64,000 nt of DNA from Thermomonospora echinospora (lineage in GTDB: Bacteria > Actinomycetota > Actinomycetes > Streptosporangiales > Streptosporangiaceae), in the NCBI RefSeq assembly GCF_900108175.1, contig NZ_FNVO01000021.1, forward strand, positions 59,619-123,618. The letters are read 5' to 3'. Below, one piece after another: positions 16,396-26,062 of this stretch. The position numbers and the translations under genes are program-made. The notes beneath the pieces are model-generated. The model did not search any database. It was not told where the DNA came from and saw only the letters and a program-made list of their open reading frames with translations. Numbering within the stretch: the first letter of the stretch is position 1; every line of letters starts with the position of its first letter.

Positions 16396-17684
16396 CCCGC
16401 TCGGCCGGCCGCTTGGCGGACATGACCGGACTGACGCCCCTGGCCGACATCACCGCCAGCCGCGACCTGCCCGCCGCCTACGCGCGGCTGCGGCGGCAGT
16501 ACGGCCAGGTCGCGCCGGTGCTGCTGGAAAAGGGCCGCCAGCGTGAGATCAACGGCTGGCTGCTGCTGGGGCACCGGGAGATCCTGGACGTCGTACAGGA
16601 CGAACGGCGCTTCGCCCGCGACCCGAACCACTGGCGCGACTACGCCCAGGGTCTCGTCGACCCGGACTCCGGGCTGGGGCCGATGATGTTCCCCCGCGAC
16701 AACGCCTACTTCGCCGACGGGGACACCCACCGGCGGCTGCGCGCCCCCCTCGACGAGGGTCTGCGCGAGCTGGACCAGCACGCGATGCAGCGGCGGATCC
16801 GTGCCATCTGCACCGAGCTGACCCGCGGTTTCGTCGGCCGCGGGCACGCCGACCTGATCGCCGAGTACGCCTCCTACATCCCGATGCTGACCGTGGCCGG
16901 CACCATGTTCGGCATCGACCTCGACCACGGCCGCCGGCTCCGCGACGGCCTGCTGGCGCTGTTCGGCTCCGGCACCGACTCCCAGGACGGCTACCGGGAC
17001 GTCCAGCAGATCCTGGGGGAGGTCCTGCACGCCCGCAAAGCCGCACCCGCGGGTGACCTGACCACCGCGTTCCTGCACCACCCCAACCTGCGCAACGACA
17101 CCGAGGTCATGCAGGAGATGCTGTTGATGATCTCCGCGGGCTATGAGACCACTGCCATCTGGATCGCCCGGACGCTGCTGTTGATGCTCGGTGATCCCCG
17201 CTTTTCGGGCAACATCCGCGGCGGCACCCTCGGCGTCAACGAGGCCCTCGACGAAGTGCTGAGACTCGATCCGCCCATGACGCACATGCCCGCCCGGTTC
17301 CCGCTGGCCGACTGCCAGATCGACGGCCGGCGGATCGAACGGGGGGACGCGTTGATCCTCGGCCTGGCCGCCGCCGGCTTCGACCCCCGCATCCATACCG
17401 GTGACTGGTGGCAGGAGATCGACAACCGCTCCCACCTGGGTTTCAGCGCCGGATCCCACACCTGCCCCGCCAAGATCCCGGCCCGGCTGATCACCCGGGT
17501 CGCCGTCGAGACCGCGCTGCACGAACTCCCCGGCGTCACCCTGGCCGACCCGCAGGCGCCGGTGCCGCTGATCCCCTCGCCCTGGACCCGCCACCCCGCC
17601 CACCTGCACGTCGTCTTCCCGGCCGCCGACCGGCTCCGGACTGCCGCCGTACCGCCCGGGCCACCTGCGACGGCCGTCCCCTGA
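16392..17684 (+). CDS. cvnE: Conservon cytochrome P450 CvnE
   Basis: A 430-residue soluble P450. The I-helix oxygen motif is ISAGYETT, the K-helix ExxR is DEVLRLDPP, and the heme loop is FSAGSHTCPAKIPARLI, where Pro follows the cysteine ligand instead of the usual Ile/Val. This altered loop (HTCPA) is typical of P450s in conservons, whose substrates are unknown. Translation is coupled to cvnD by ATGA. No ferredoxin is encoded nearby, so electrons must come from elsewhere, or the protein may act as a heme or redox sensor for the conservon; the latter is speculation. Confidence 0.88.
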   Translation: MTRSAGRLADMTGLTPLADITASRDLPAAYARLRRQYGQVAPVLLEKGRQREINGWLLLGHREILDVVQDERRFARDPNHWRDYAQGLVDPDSGLGPMMFPRDNAYFADGDTHRRLRAPLDEGLRELDQHAMQRRIRAICTELTRGFVGRGHADLIAEYASYIPMLTVAGTMFGIDLDHGRRLRDGLLALFGSGTDSQDGYRDVQQILGEVLHARKAAPAGDLTTAFLHHPNLRNDTEVMQEMLLMISAGYETTAIWIARTLLLMLGDPRFSGNIRGGTLGVNEALDEVLRLDPPMTHMPARFPLADCQIDGRRIERGDALILGLAAAGFDPRIHTGDWWQEIDNRSHLGFSAGSHTCPAKIPARLITRVAVETALHELPGVTLADPQAPVPLIPSPWTRHPAHLHVVFPAADRLRTAAVPPGPPATAVP

Positions 17685-17750
17685 TCCGGGCCTGGCCGCC
17701 ACCACGTTCAGCACCGTCCCCTCCCGTCCGCGCATCCCTGGAGAAGCCCG

Positions 17751-19007
17751 ATGACCCTCGACCAGGCCGACGTCCCCCTCGTCCGCCTCGACCCCACCGG
17801 CGCCGACCACCACGGCGAGGTCGCCCGGCTGCGCGCCGCCGGGCCGGTGGCGCGGGTGCTGTTGCCCGGCGACATCCCGGCGTTCGCCGTCACCACCCAT
17901 GACCTGGCCGTCCGCGTGCTGCAGGACCGGACGCTCAGCAAGGACTGGCGGCACTGGACGGCGGCCGTCGACGGGCGGCTCGCCGACGACAACCCGATGG
18001 TGGGGATGGTCAAGGTGCCGCCCAACATGGTGGTCGCCGACGGCGCCGAGCATCAGCGGCTGCGGCGTCCGGTCATCCAGACCTTCACCCACCGCCGTGT
18101 GCAGGACCTGACCGGCCGCATCCGGCAGATCGTGACCACCACCCTGGCACGGCTGCCCGACCACGCCGACCAGTCCGACGTGGTGGACCTGCGCCGGGAC
18201 CTGGCGGTGGAGGTACCGGTCCAGGTCATCTGCGAACTCCTCGGTGTGCCCGGCGAACTGCGGCCACGGCTGCGGCATCTGGTCGACAGCATCTTCCGCA
18301 CCGACACCACCCCGCAGCAGGTCGCCGCCACCCAGGCCGAGATCCCGCACTTCCTGGCCGAACTGGTCGCCTGGCGGACCCGCGAGCCGGGTGACGACCT
18401 GACCAGTGCCATGATCGCCGACCGTGCCCGGGGCGACAGCTCGCTGTCGGAGGGCGAACTGGCCGGAACGCTGTGGGTGCTGCTGACCGCCGGCCACGAG
18501 ACCACCGTCGGCCTGATCGGCAACGCCGTCCACGCCCTGCTGGCCCACCCCGACCAGCTCGCCCTCGCCCTCGCCGCCGAGGATCCGGCCGTCTGGAAGT
18601 CGGTGGTGGAGGAGACGCTGCGCTGGGACCCGCCGATCACCAACTTCATCGGCCGCTACCCCCGCCAGGACCTCGACCTCGACGGCGTCACCGTCCCGGC
18701 GGGAGAGGCCATCCTCATCTCCTACGCCGCCGCCAACCGCGACCCCGTCCAGCACGGCCCCGACGCCGACCGCTTCGACATCACCCGCACCCCCCAGGCC
18801 AAGCATCTGGCCTTCGGCGACGGCCCGCACGTGTGCGTGGGCCCGCACCTGGCCCGCCTGGAAGCCGAGATCACCCTGCACCAGCTGTTCCGCGACCGCC
18901 CCGCCCTCAAGCCGGCCGAAGACCTGGCCACGCTGCCGCGCATCCCATCACTGTTCACCCGCGCCTGGGCCGTGTTGCCCACCCGACTGGGCGACGTCTC
19001 CTCGTAG
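17751..19007 (+). CDS. cvnF: Second cytochrome P450 of the conservon
   Basis: A 418-residue P450 with orthodox motifs: LLTAGHETT, EETLRWDPP and heme loop FGDGPHVCVGPHLARLE. It differs clearly from CvnE, so it is not a recent duplicate. The gene follows cvnE after 66 bases, with a GGAGAAGCCC ribosome site before ATG 17751, and ends before a stack of strong hairpins, so it closes the operon. Some Streptomyces conservons (cvn10-type and later) also end in two P450 genes; I use the name cvnF on that basis. A monooxygenase reaction is likely, substrate unknown. Confidence 0.85.
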   Translation: MTLDQADVPLVRLDPTGADHHGEVARLRAAGPVARVLLPGDIPAFAVTTHDLAVRVLQDRTLSKDWRHWTAAVDGRLADDNPMVGMVKVPPNMVVADGAEHQRLRRPVIQTFTHRRVQDLTGRIRQIVTTTLARLPDHADQSDVVDLRRDLAVEVPVQVICELLGVPGELRPRLRHLVDSIFRTDTTPQQVAATQAEIPHFLAELVAWRTREPGDDLTSAMIADRARGDSSLSEGELAGTLWVLLTAGHETTVGLIGNAVHALLAHPDQLALALAAEDPAVWKSVVEETLRWDPPITNFIGRYPRQDLDLDGVTVPAGEAILISYAAANRDPVQHGPDADRFDITRTPQAKHLAFGDGPHVCVGPHLARLEAEITLHQLFRDRPALKPAEDLATLPRIPSLFTRAWAVLPTRLGDVSS

Positions 19008-19018
19008 CCCGTCGCTCG

Positions 19019-19163
19019 GCCGCACCCTTGTTCCTGTCCAATGGAGTCGGACGACCCAAGGGTGCGGTCCAGGGAGCCGCAGCGCCCTGTCGCTGCGGCT
19101 CCCGCCTGCTTGGGAAGGTGTCCCCGCCGCGGAGAGGCCCACGTGAGGGCCTCTCCGCGGCGG
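19019..19163. terminator. Three consecutive hairpins closing the conservon
   Basis: Between the convergent P450 and winged-helix genes lie three inverted repeats in a row: CCGCACCCTTG/CAAGGGTGCGG (about 19020-19067, long loop), a perfect 13-bp stem starting GGGAGCCGCAGCG (19072-19103, loop CCCTGT), and a perfect 17-bp stem starting CCGCCGCGGAGAGGCCC (19124-19163, loop ACGTGA). They should stop transcription in both directions. Confidence 0.85.
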
Positions 19164-19191
19164 CCCGCCACCAGGCCCGCGTCCGGGCCGC

Positions 19192-20292
19192 TCATTGAGG
19201 AGAGGTGGCGATCCGTACGCGGTCGCTGTCGTCGTCGGACAGGAACGACGCCAGCGCCCGCCCCTGCTCGGCCACGGCGGTGCAGTCGGCTCGGGAGAAG
19301 CGACGCAGCGGGGTGACGACCACGGTGCCGGCCTGGACGATCCAGGTCGCGGAAACCCGGCCCTCGACCAGGACGACGCGGGCGCCGGCGACCGACAGGC
19401 CACGGTGGGCGTCGTCGATGATCCGGCTGCGGTCGTGGTAGCCGAGGATCGCGTTGTCGAACGCCGGCAGGAACCGTACCGGGGCGGGTGTGTCGGGGTC
19501 GGGGCGCGGCGCGTCGGGAAGGTCCAGCAGCTCCCGGCCCCGCTCGTCGCGGAAGGTGACCAGCTCCTGGCGTATCGCGGTCACCGCGGCGGGCAGCCCG
19601 GCCAGGCCGCACCAGGCGCGCAGGTCGGCCGTGGCGGCGGGGCCGAACGCGGCCAGATAGCGGCGTACCAGCGCCTGACCGACTGGATCGGAGCCGTCCG
19701 GGGACGGTGGGTCGATCTCGCGCCCCAGCCACGAGGACAGCAGCATGTTGCGCACTCCCGCCCTTGTGCGCCACAGCCCGCGCGGCGGCAGCTGCACCAT
19801 CGGGAGGAGGGCGGCGATCAGCATCTCGCCCAGCGCCCGCGGCTCCGACGTCGGCCAGCGTTCGGTCAGCGCCCGCGCGAGTTCGGCCATCGAGCGGGGC
19901 CGGCCGTCGGCCATCACCGCCCGGCCCGCCGCCGCGAGCTCGTCGAGGTCTATCCCGGCGAGTTCGTGGCGGTAGGTCCCCAGGACCCGTTGACGCAGCA
20001 TGGCGTCGTGGCGGGCCCGCCAGGCCAGGACGTCGTCGGCGGTGAGGAGGTGGACGGTGCGGCGCATGAGATGGGTCCGCACCACGCTCCGCCCGACGAG
20101 CAGGTCCGAGAGCACCGCCGGGTCGAATGCGCGCAGCCGCGACCAGAGCCCGACGAACGGTTCCTGCGGTTCCTGCGCCTGCAGGCCGCACAGGTGCGCG
20201 ATGGCGTCGCGGACCGGCATGTCCGCGCGATCGAGCAGCAACTGCCGGGCGAGCGTCGCGCGGTTGAGCGCCTGGATGCTGAGAACGGTCAT
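19192..20292 (-). CDS. Winged-helix DNA-binding protein, AlkZ-like DNA glycosylase family (HTH_42)
   Basis: A 366-residue member of the winged-helix family that includes AlkZ and YcaQ. The start MTVLSIQALNRATLARQLLL and the motif HLCGLQAQEPQEPFVGLWSRL match; the QxQ within LQAQE corresponds to the catalytic QxQ of AlkZ, whereas YcaQ has QxD. Further family marks are VVRTHLMRRTVHLLTADD and FLPAFDNAILGYHDRSRII. AlkZ unhooks azinomycin interstrand crosslinks by base excision and gives self-resistance; most actinobacterial relatives are untested. The gene is followed by a VOC protein gene in the same direction, five bases upstream of its start, so they may share a transcript. Confidence 0.8.
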   Translation of the reverse strand: MTVLSIQALNRATLARQLLLDRADMPVRDAIAHLCGLQAQEPQEPFVGLWSRLRAFDPAVLSDLLVGRSVVRTHLMRRTVHLLTADDVLAWRARHDAMLRQRVLGTYRHELAGIDLDELAAAGRAVMADGRPRSMAELARALTERWPTSEPRALGEMLIAALLPMVQLPPRGLWRTRAGVRNMLLSSWLGREIDPPSPDGSDPVGQALVRRYLAAFGPAATADLRAWCGLAGLPAAVTAIRQELVTFRDERGRELLDLPDAPRPDPDTPAPVRFLPAFDNAILGYHDRSRIIDDAHRGLSVAGARVVLVEGRVSATWIVQAGTVVVTPLRRFSRADCTAVAEQGRALASFLSDDDSDRVRIATSPQ

Positions 20293-20296
20293 CGGC

Positions 20297-20722
20297 TCAC
20301 GCCGCGGAGTACTCGCTGACGACGTCCACGACCCAGGTGACGCCGAACCGGTCCTTCAGCATCCCGTACAGGGGCGCCCACTGCGCGGGCCCCAGCGGCT
20401 GCAGGACGGTCGCGCCGTCGCTGAGCCTCTCCCAGTACGAGGTGACCTCCTCGGCCGCTTCGCCGCGGAGCGAGACGAAGAACGCGTTCTCTCCCTGGCT
20501 CCACGGCGTGCGCGAGGGCACGTCGTAGGCCATCACGCGGAAACCGCTGGCAGCGGTCACCTGGCCCCACATCACCTGGTCGGCCTCGGACGGATCCTGG
20601 ACGTTCCCGGCATCCTTGTAGGTGACCATGACCACGTCCCCGCCGAACACGGACTGGTAGAACGTGAGCGCCGCGCGGGCGTCGCCCCGGAAGTTCAGGT
20701 GGGTCACGGCGTTGATGGACAT
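20297..20722 (-). CDS. VOC family protein (PhnB-like)
   Basis: A 141-residue vicinal-oxygen-chelate protein. The sequence THLNFRGDARAALTFYQSVFGGD, then FRVMAYDVPS, AFFVSLRGEAAEEVTSYWERL and PLYGMLKDRFGVTWVVDV are typical of the PhnB/DUF1428-like group, often annotated as 3-demethylubiquinone methyltransferase-like. No reaction is proven for this subgroup. The start ATG at 20722 has AAAGGAG five bases upstream. It is divergent from a WYL regulator, a pairing that is frequent in actinobacteria, so it is probably the main target of that regulator. Confidence 0.82.
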   Translation of the reverse strand: MSINAVTHLNFRGDARAALTFYQSVFGGDVVMVTYKDAGNVQDPSEADQVMWGQVTAASGFRVMAYDVPSRTPWSQGENAFFVSLRGEAAEEVTSYWERLSDGATVLQPLGPAQWAPLYGMLKDRFGVTWVVDVVSEYSAA

Positions 20723-20733
20723 GCTGGCTCCTT

Positions 20734-20761
20734 TGATGACCATGAGGTGATGACCACGAGG
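20734..20761. repeat. Tandem 14-bp repeat in the VOC/WYL divergent promoter
   Basis: TGATGACCATGAGG (20734-20747) is followed directly by TGATGACCACGAGG (20748-20761), with one mismatch. It lies just upstream of the VOC ribosome site and may be a tandem operator for the WYL regulator. Confidence 0.5.
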
Positions 20762-20845
20762 GCCGGCTCGTGCGGCCCTGCTTGGTAGCCACAGTCGCAG
20801 GGGAAGCGGCCAGGGAGTGGCCGCTTCTCGGGGCACTATGGGCTC

Positions 20846-21859
20846 ATGCCGAAGACTTCAGCACGGCTGCTGGCGTTGCTCTCGTTGCTCCAGACGCGCC
20901 GGGACTGGCCGGGGGCGCTGCTGGCCGAGCGGCTGGAGGTCAGCCCGCGCACTGTGCGCCGTGATGTCGAGCGCCTGCGCGAGCTCGGCTATCCCATCGT
21001 GGCCTGCAAAGGGCCCGACGGCGGGTACCGGCTTGCGGCCGGCACTCGGCTGCCCCCGTTGCTGTTCGACGATGAGCAGGCCGTCGCCCTGGCCATCGCA
21101 CTCCAGATCGCCACCACCGCCGGTGCCGGCATCGAGGAGGCCGCGGCGCGCGCGTTGCACACCGTCCGGCAGGTCATGCCCGCACGGCTGCGCAGCCGGA
21201 TCGACACCCTCCAGGTCACCGTCGTCGAGCGGCCCGAGGCCCGGCCGGCCCCGCAGGCCGACGGCAGCGTGCTCATGGCGCTCAGCGCCGCCGTCCACGC
21301 CCGTGAGGTGTTGCGTTTCGACTACACCCCCGCATACCTGCCACAGACGGACGACGACGCGCCGCGCCCACCGCGCCGGGTGCAGCCCCATCACCTCCTC
21401 ACCTGGGGCGGGCGCTGGTATCTCGTCGCCTGGGACCTCGACCGCGAGGACTGGCGGATCTTCCGTGCCGACCGGATCGTCCCGCGCACTCCCACAGGGC
21501 CCCGCTTCACCCCGCGCGAGCTGCCCGGCGGTGAGGTGGCCGCCTTTGTGGTCGGCAGGTTCCGGGGCTCCGACGGCTCCGGCGACTGGCCCTGTCGCGG
21601 TGAGGTGATCCTCGACCTGCCCGCGGCCGTCGTGTCCGGCCACACTCGCGACGGAGTCGTCGAGGAACTCGGCCCGAACCGCTGCCGGCTCGTCCTGGGC
21701 TCGTGGTCATGGCCCAGTCTGGCCGCCGCCATCGGCAGGTTCGACGCCGACATCGAGGTCGTCGGCCCGGCCGAGCTCAAACATGCCTTCGCGCGCCTGG
21801 CCCGCCGCTATGCCGACGCCGCAACGGGCGCGCCCGCCACACCGCCCCCGACCTCATGA
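20846..21859 (+). CDS. YafY-type WYL-domain transcriptional regulator
   Basis: A 337-residue regulator. Residues 1-60 form a DeoR-like winged helix (LLALLSLLQTRRDWPGALLAERLEVSPRTVRRDVERLRELGYPI), followed by a GYRL wing. The central domain (about 140-215) is WYL: VLRFDYTP, VQPHHLLTWGGRWYLVAWD and DWRIFRADRI carry the conserved W-Y-L and the basic patch that binds ligand, often nucleic acid or small nucleotides. The C-terminal WCX extension ends ELKHAFARLARRYADA. It starts at ATG 20846 in the divergent spacer with the VOC gene, and likely represses or activates that promoter. Confidence 0.88.
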   Translation: MPKTSARLLALLSLLQTRRDWPGALLAERLEVSPRTVRRDVERLRELGYPIVACKGPDGGYRLAAGTRLPPLLFDDEQAVALAIALQIATTAGAGIEEAAARALHTVRQVMPARLRSRIDTLQVTVVERPEARPAPQADGSVLMALSAAVHAREVLRFDYTPAYLPQTDDDAPRPPRRVQPHHLLTWGGRWYLVAWDLDREDWRIFRADRIVPRTPTGPRFTPRELPGGEVAAFVVGRFRGSDGSGDWPCRGEVILDLPAAVVSGHTRDGVVEELGPNRCRLVLGSWSWPSLAAAIGRFDADIEVVGPAELKHAFARLARRYADAATGAPATPPPTS

Positions 21860-21941
21860 GCCGGGCCACCCCCGCGGCCCGGTGATTAGAGAACGAGCCG
21901 GAGGGAACACGCCGTTCGGCAAGGGCCGTAGGGAGTGCCGG

Positions 21942-22811
21942 ATGGATTTCGAAGACAACGCACGGCTTGACGCGTCACAGGTCGAGGACGCCCGTGGAGG
22001 CGGTTTTCCCGGTGGGGGACTCGTCATCGGCGGTGGCGCCGTCGGCATCATCGGGTTGGTGCTGACCCTGTTGTTCGGTGTGGACATCACCGGCGGCGGG
22101 GGCGGCGGGCCACAGCGGCAGGCGCAGCCCGCCGGCAACCTGAGCGCGCAGTGCCGTACGGGCAGCGACGCGGACCAGTCCGAGGACTGCCGGGTCGTCG
22201 GCGTGGTCAACAGCATCCAGCGGTACTGGAGCGAGGTCTTCGAGCGCAACGGCCGGGACTACGTTCCCGCGCGGACCCGGTTGTTCAGCCAGGCCACCCA
22301 GACGGCGTGCGGCTACGCGACGTCCGACGTGGGGCCGTTCTACTGCCCGGCGGACCAGAGGGTCTACCTGGACCTGACCTTCTTCGGCCGGCTCCAGCGG
22401 GACTTCGGCGCCGAGGGCGGCCCGTTCGCGCAGGCGTACGTCATCGCCCACGAGTACGGGCACCACGTGCAGAACCTGCTCGGCACCATGGCCAGGGCCC
22501 AGGCCGACCCCAAGGGCGCCACCAGCGGCTCCGTACGGCTGGAGCTCCAGGCCGACTGCCACGCCGGCGTCTGGGCCAAGCACGCGGTGGACACCGGCTT
22601 CTACAGCAAGCCGTTCAGCGACACCGACATCCAGGAGGCGATCAGCGCCGCCGAGGCCGTCGGCGACGACCGCATCCAGGAGCGCGCCCAGGGTCGCGTC
22701 GACCCCGACTCGTTCACCCACGGCACGTCGGCGCAGCGGCACAGGTGGTTCTCCACCGGCTACCGGACCGGCGACCCGGGCGCCTGCGACACCTTCTCAG
22801 GCTCCATCTGA
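21942..22811 (+). CDS. Membrane-anchored neutral zinc metallopeptidase (YpfJ-like)
   Basis: A 289-residue protein with a cytoplasmic N-terminus (MDFEDNARLDASQVEDARG), one membrane helix at about 27-45 (LVIGGGAVGIIGLVLTLLFGV), a Gly-rich linker and an outer peptidase domain. The zinc site is HEYGHH at 170-175, with the third ligand in LELQADCHAG downstream. The N-terminal DVEDRRG-like start and two conserved Cys (CRTGSDADQSEDC) match the actinobacterial YpfJ group, whose substrate is unknown. GGGAG precedes the ATG at 21942. The gene ends 43 bases from a convergent TetR gene. Confidence 0.88.
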   Translation: MDFEDNARLDASQVEDARGGGFPGGGLVIGGGAVGIIGLVLTLLFGVDITGGGGGGPQRQAQPAGNLSAQCRTGSDADQSEDCRVVGVVNSIQRYWSEVFERNGRDYVPARTRLFSQATQTACGYATSDVGPFYCPADQRVYLDLTFFGRLQRDFGAEGGPFAQAYVIAHEYGHHVQNLLGTMARAQADPKGATSGSVRLELQADCHAGVWAKHAVDTGFYSKPFSDTDIQEAISAAEAVGDDRIQERAQGRVDPDSFTHGTSAQRHRWFSTGYRTGDPGACDTFSGSI

Positions 22812-22827
22812 CCTCATGGTCATGAGG
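22812..22827. terminator. Small hairpin between convergent genes
   Basis: CCTCAT-GGTC-ATGAGG directly after the metallopeptidase stop, a 6-bp stem with a 4-base loop. It is weak but sits in the only spacer between two convergent genes. Confidence 0.35.
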
Positions 22828-22853
22828 CCGGACGGCATCTCGGCGGCACCGCC

Positions 22854-23639
22854 TCAGGACCGGGGGGCGATGGTCGCCTCGATTCCGTCCAGCAGGAAGC
22901 CGAGCCCGGCCTCGAACGTCTCCCGGGCCTCCTGCTCCAGGTAGGGGACGCTTTCGTCCTCGTTGCGGAACGCCTCCTGGCCGGCCATCCAGCTCAGCGT
23001 CGGGAACCGCTCGTCGAAGTCGGGGGCGAGTTCCTCCAGCAGGGCCGAGCGGGTGTACCACCATTCGTCTTCGCCGACGCCGGTCGTTGCCGTGGCCTGC
23101 CGGGTCTCCGCGACCGCCTGGGCCGAACCGCGCACGAAGCACGACAGCGTCCCGGCCAGGCGCCACAGCGTCCGGGCCGGCACACCGGTCGGGCGCAGCA
23201 CGCGCAGCAGCGACTCAAGCATCGTGTGCTCACCGGGGCCCAGCACCGGGCGCGCCTGCGACACCTGCAGCAGCCACGGATGGCGCAGGTAGCAGACCCA
23301 CAGGTCGTTCGCCCAGGCGGTCACCGCGGGCCGCCACCCCGCCGACAGGTCATAGTCGGCGGGCAGTTCGGCCAGGACGCGGTCGGACATCAAGTCGATC
23401 AGCTCGCCTTTGCCGGGCACGTACGTGTAAAGGGCCATGGCCGTCCGGCCGAGCCGTTCGCCGACCGCGCGCATGGACAGGGCGGCAATGCCGGCGGTGT
23501 CGGCGACGGCGATGGCCGCGTCCACGATCTCCGCCACGCTGAGCGCGGGCTTGGGCCCCGGACGGGTGCGCTCCGGCTCCGCCCGCCACAGCAGGCTCAT
23601 CGAACGGCGTGGATCGCCCTGCCCGGCGAAAACGACCAC
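22854..23639 (-). CDS. TetR/AcrR family repressor next to the UvrA-like gene
   Basis: A 261-residue repressor with an N-terminal TetR helix-turn-helix at about 33-80 (LSVAEIVDAAIAVADTAGIAALSMRAVGERLGRTAMALYTYVPGKGELIDLM) and a TetR_C-type all-helical ligand domain ending EAGLGFLLDGIEATIAPRS. Such regulators respond to drugs. It is read from a GTG at 23639 with AAGGAG seven bases upstream; that ribosome site overlaps one arm of an inverted repeat in the divergent spacer. It very likely controls itself and the UvrA-like gene. Confidence 0.88.
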   Translation of the reverse strand: MVVFAGQGDPRRSMSLLWRAEPERTRPGPKPALSVAEIVDAAIAVADTAGIAALSMRAVGERLGRTAMALYTYVPGKGELIDLMSDRVLAELPADYDLSAGWRPAVTAWANDLWVCYLRHPWLLQVSQARPVLGPGEHTMLESLLRVLRPTGVPARTLWRLAGTLSCFVRGSAQAVAETRQATATTGVGEDEWWYTRSALLEELAPDFDERFPTLSWMAGQEAFRNEDESVPYLEQEARETFEAGLGFLLDGIEATIAPRS

Positions 23640-23648
23640 AGGCCAACT

Positions 23649-23687
23649 CCTTATGGCGTAAACTAATCAACTCTTTATGTCCTAAGG
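23649..23687. promoter_or_regulatory. Operator in the TetR/UvrA-like divergent spacer
   Basis: CCTTATGGCGTAAA (23649-23662) and TTTATGTCCTAAGG (23674-23687) form an imperfect inverted repeat, 11 of 14 positions, separated by 11 bases. The AT-rich centre probably contains both promoters; the left arm overlaps the TetR ribosome site. Confidence 0.65.
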
Positions 23688-23703
23688 ATATCGGAGCCGC
23701 AGC

Positions 23704-25983
<2,280 letters not shown>

Positions 25984-25991
25984 CGGTCCGC

Positions 25992-26013
25992 GCCCCGGCC
26001 GCCCGGCCGGGGC
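25992..26013. terminator. GC hairpin between UvrA-like gene and multicopper oxidase
   Basis: A nearly uninterrupted palindrome, GCCCCGGCCG then CC then CGGCCGGGGC, eight bases after the UvrA-like stop, between convergent genes. Confidence 0.65.
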
Positions 26014-26062
26014 ACCCTGCTCCCCGAGGATCAGGCCGGCGGCGCCGCCCTCGTGATCGGGT

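Noticed and set aside
15798..18881. A minus-strand open frame of more than 1000 codons opposite the conservon
   Set aside because: It is antiparallel to cvnD and both P450 genes, whose motifs are unambiguous; its translation is Gly/Val/Asp-rich without any domain, a typical shadow of high-GC codon bias.
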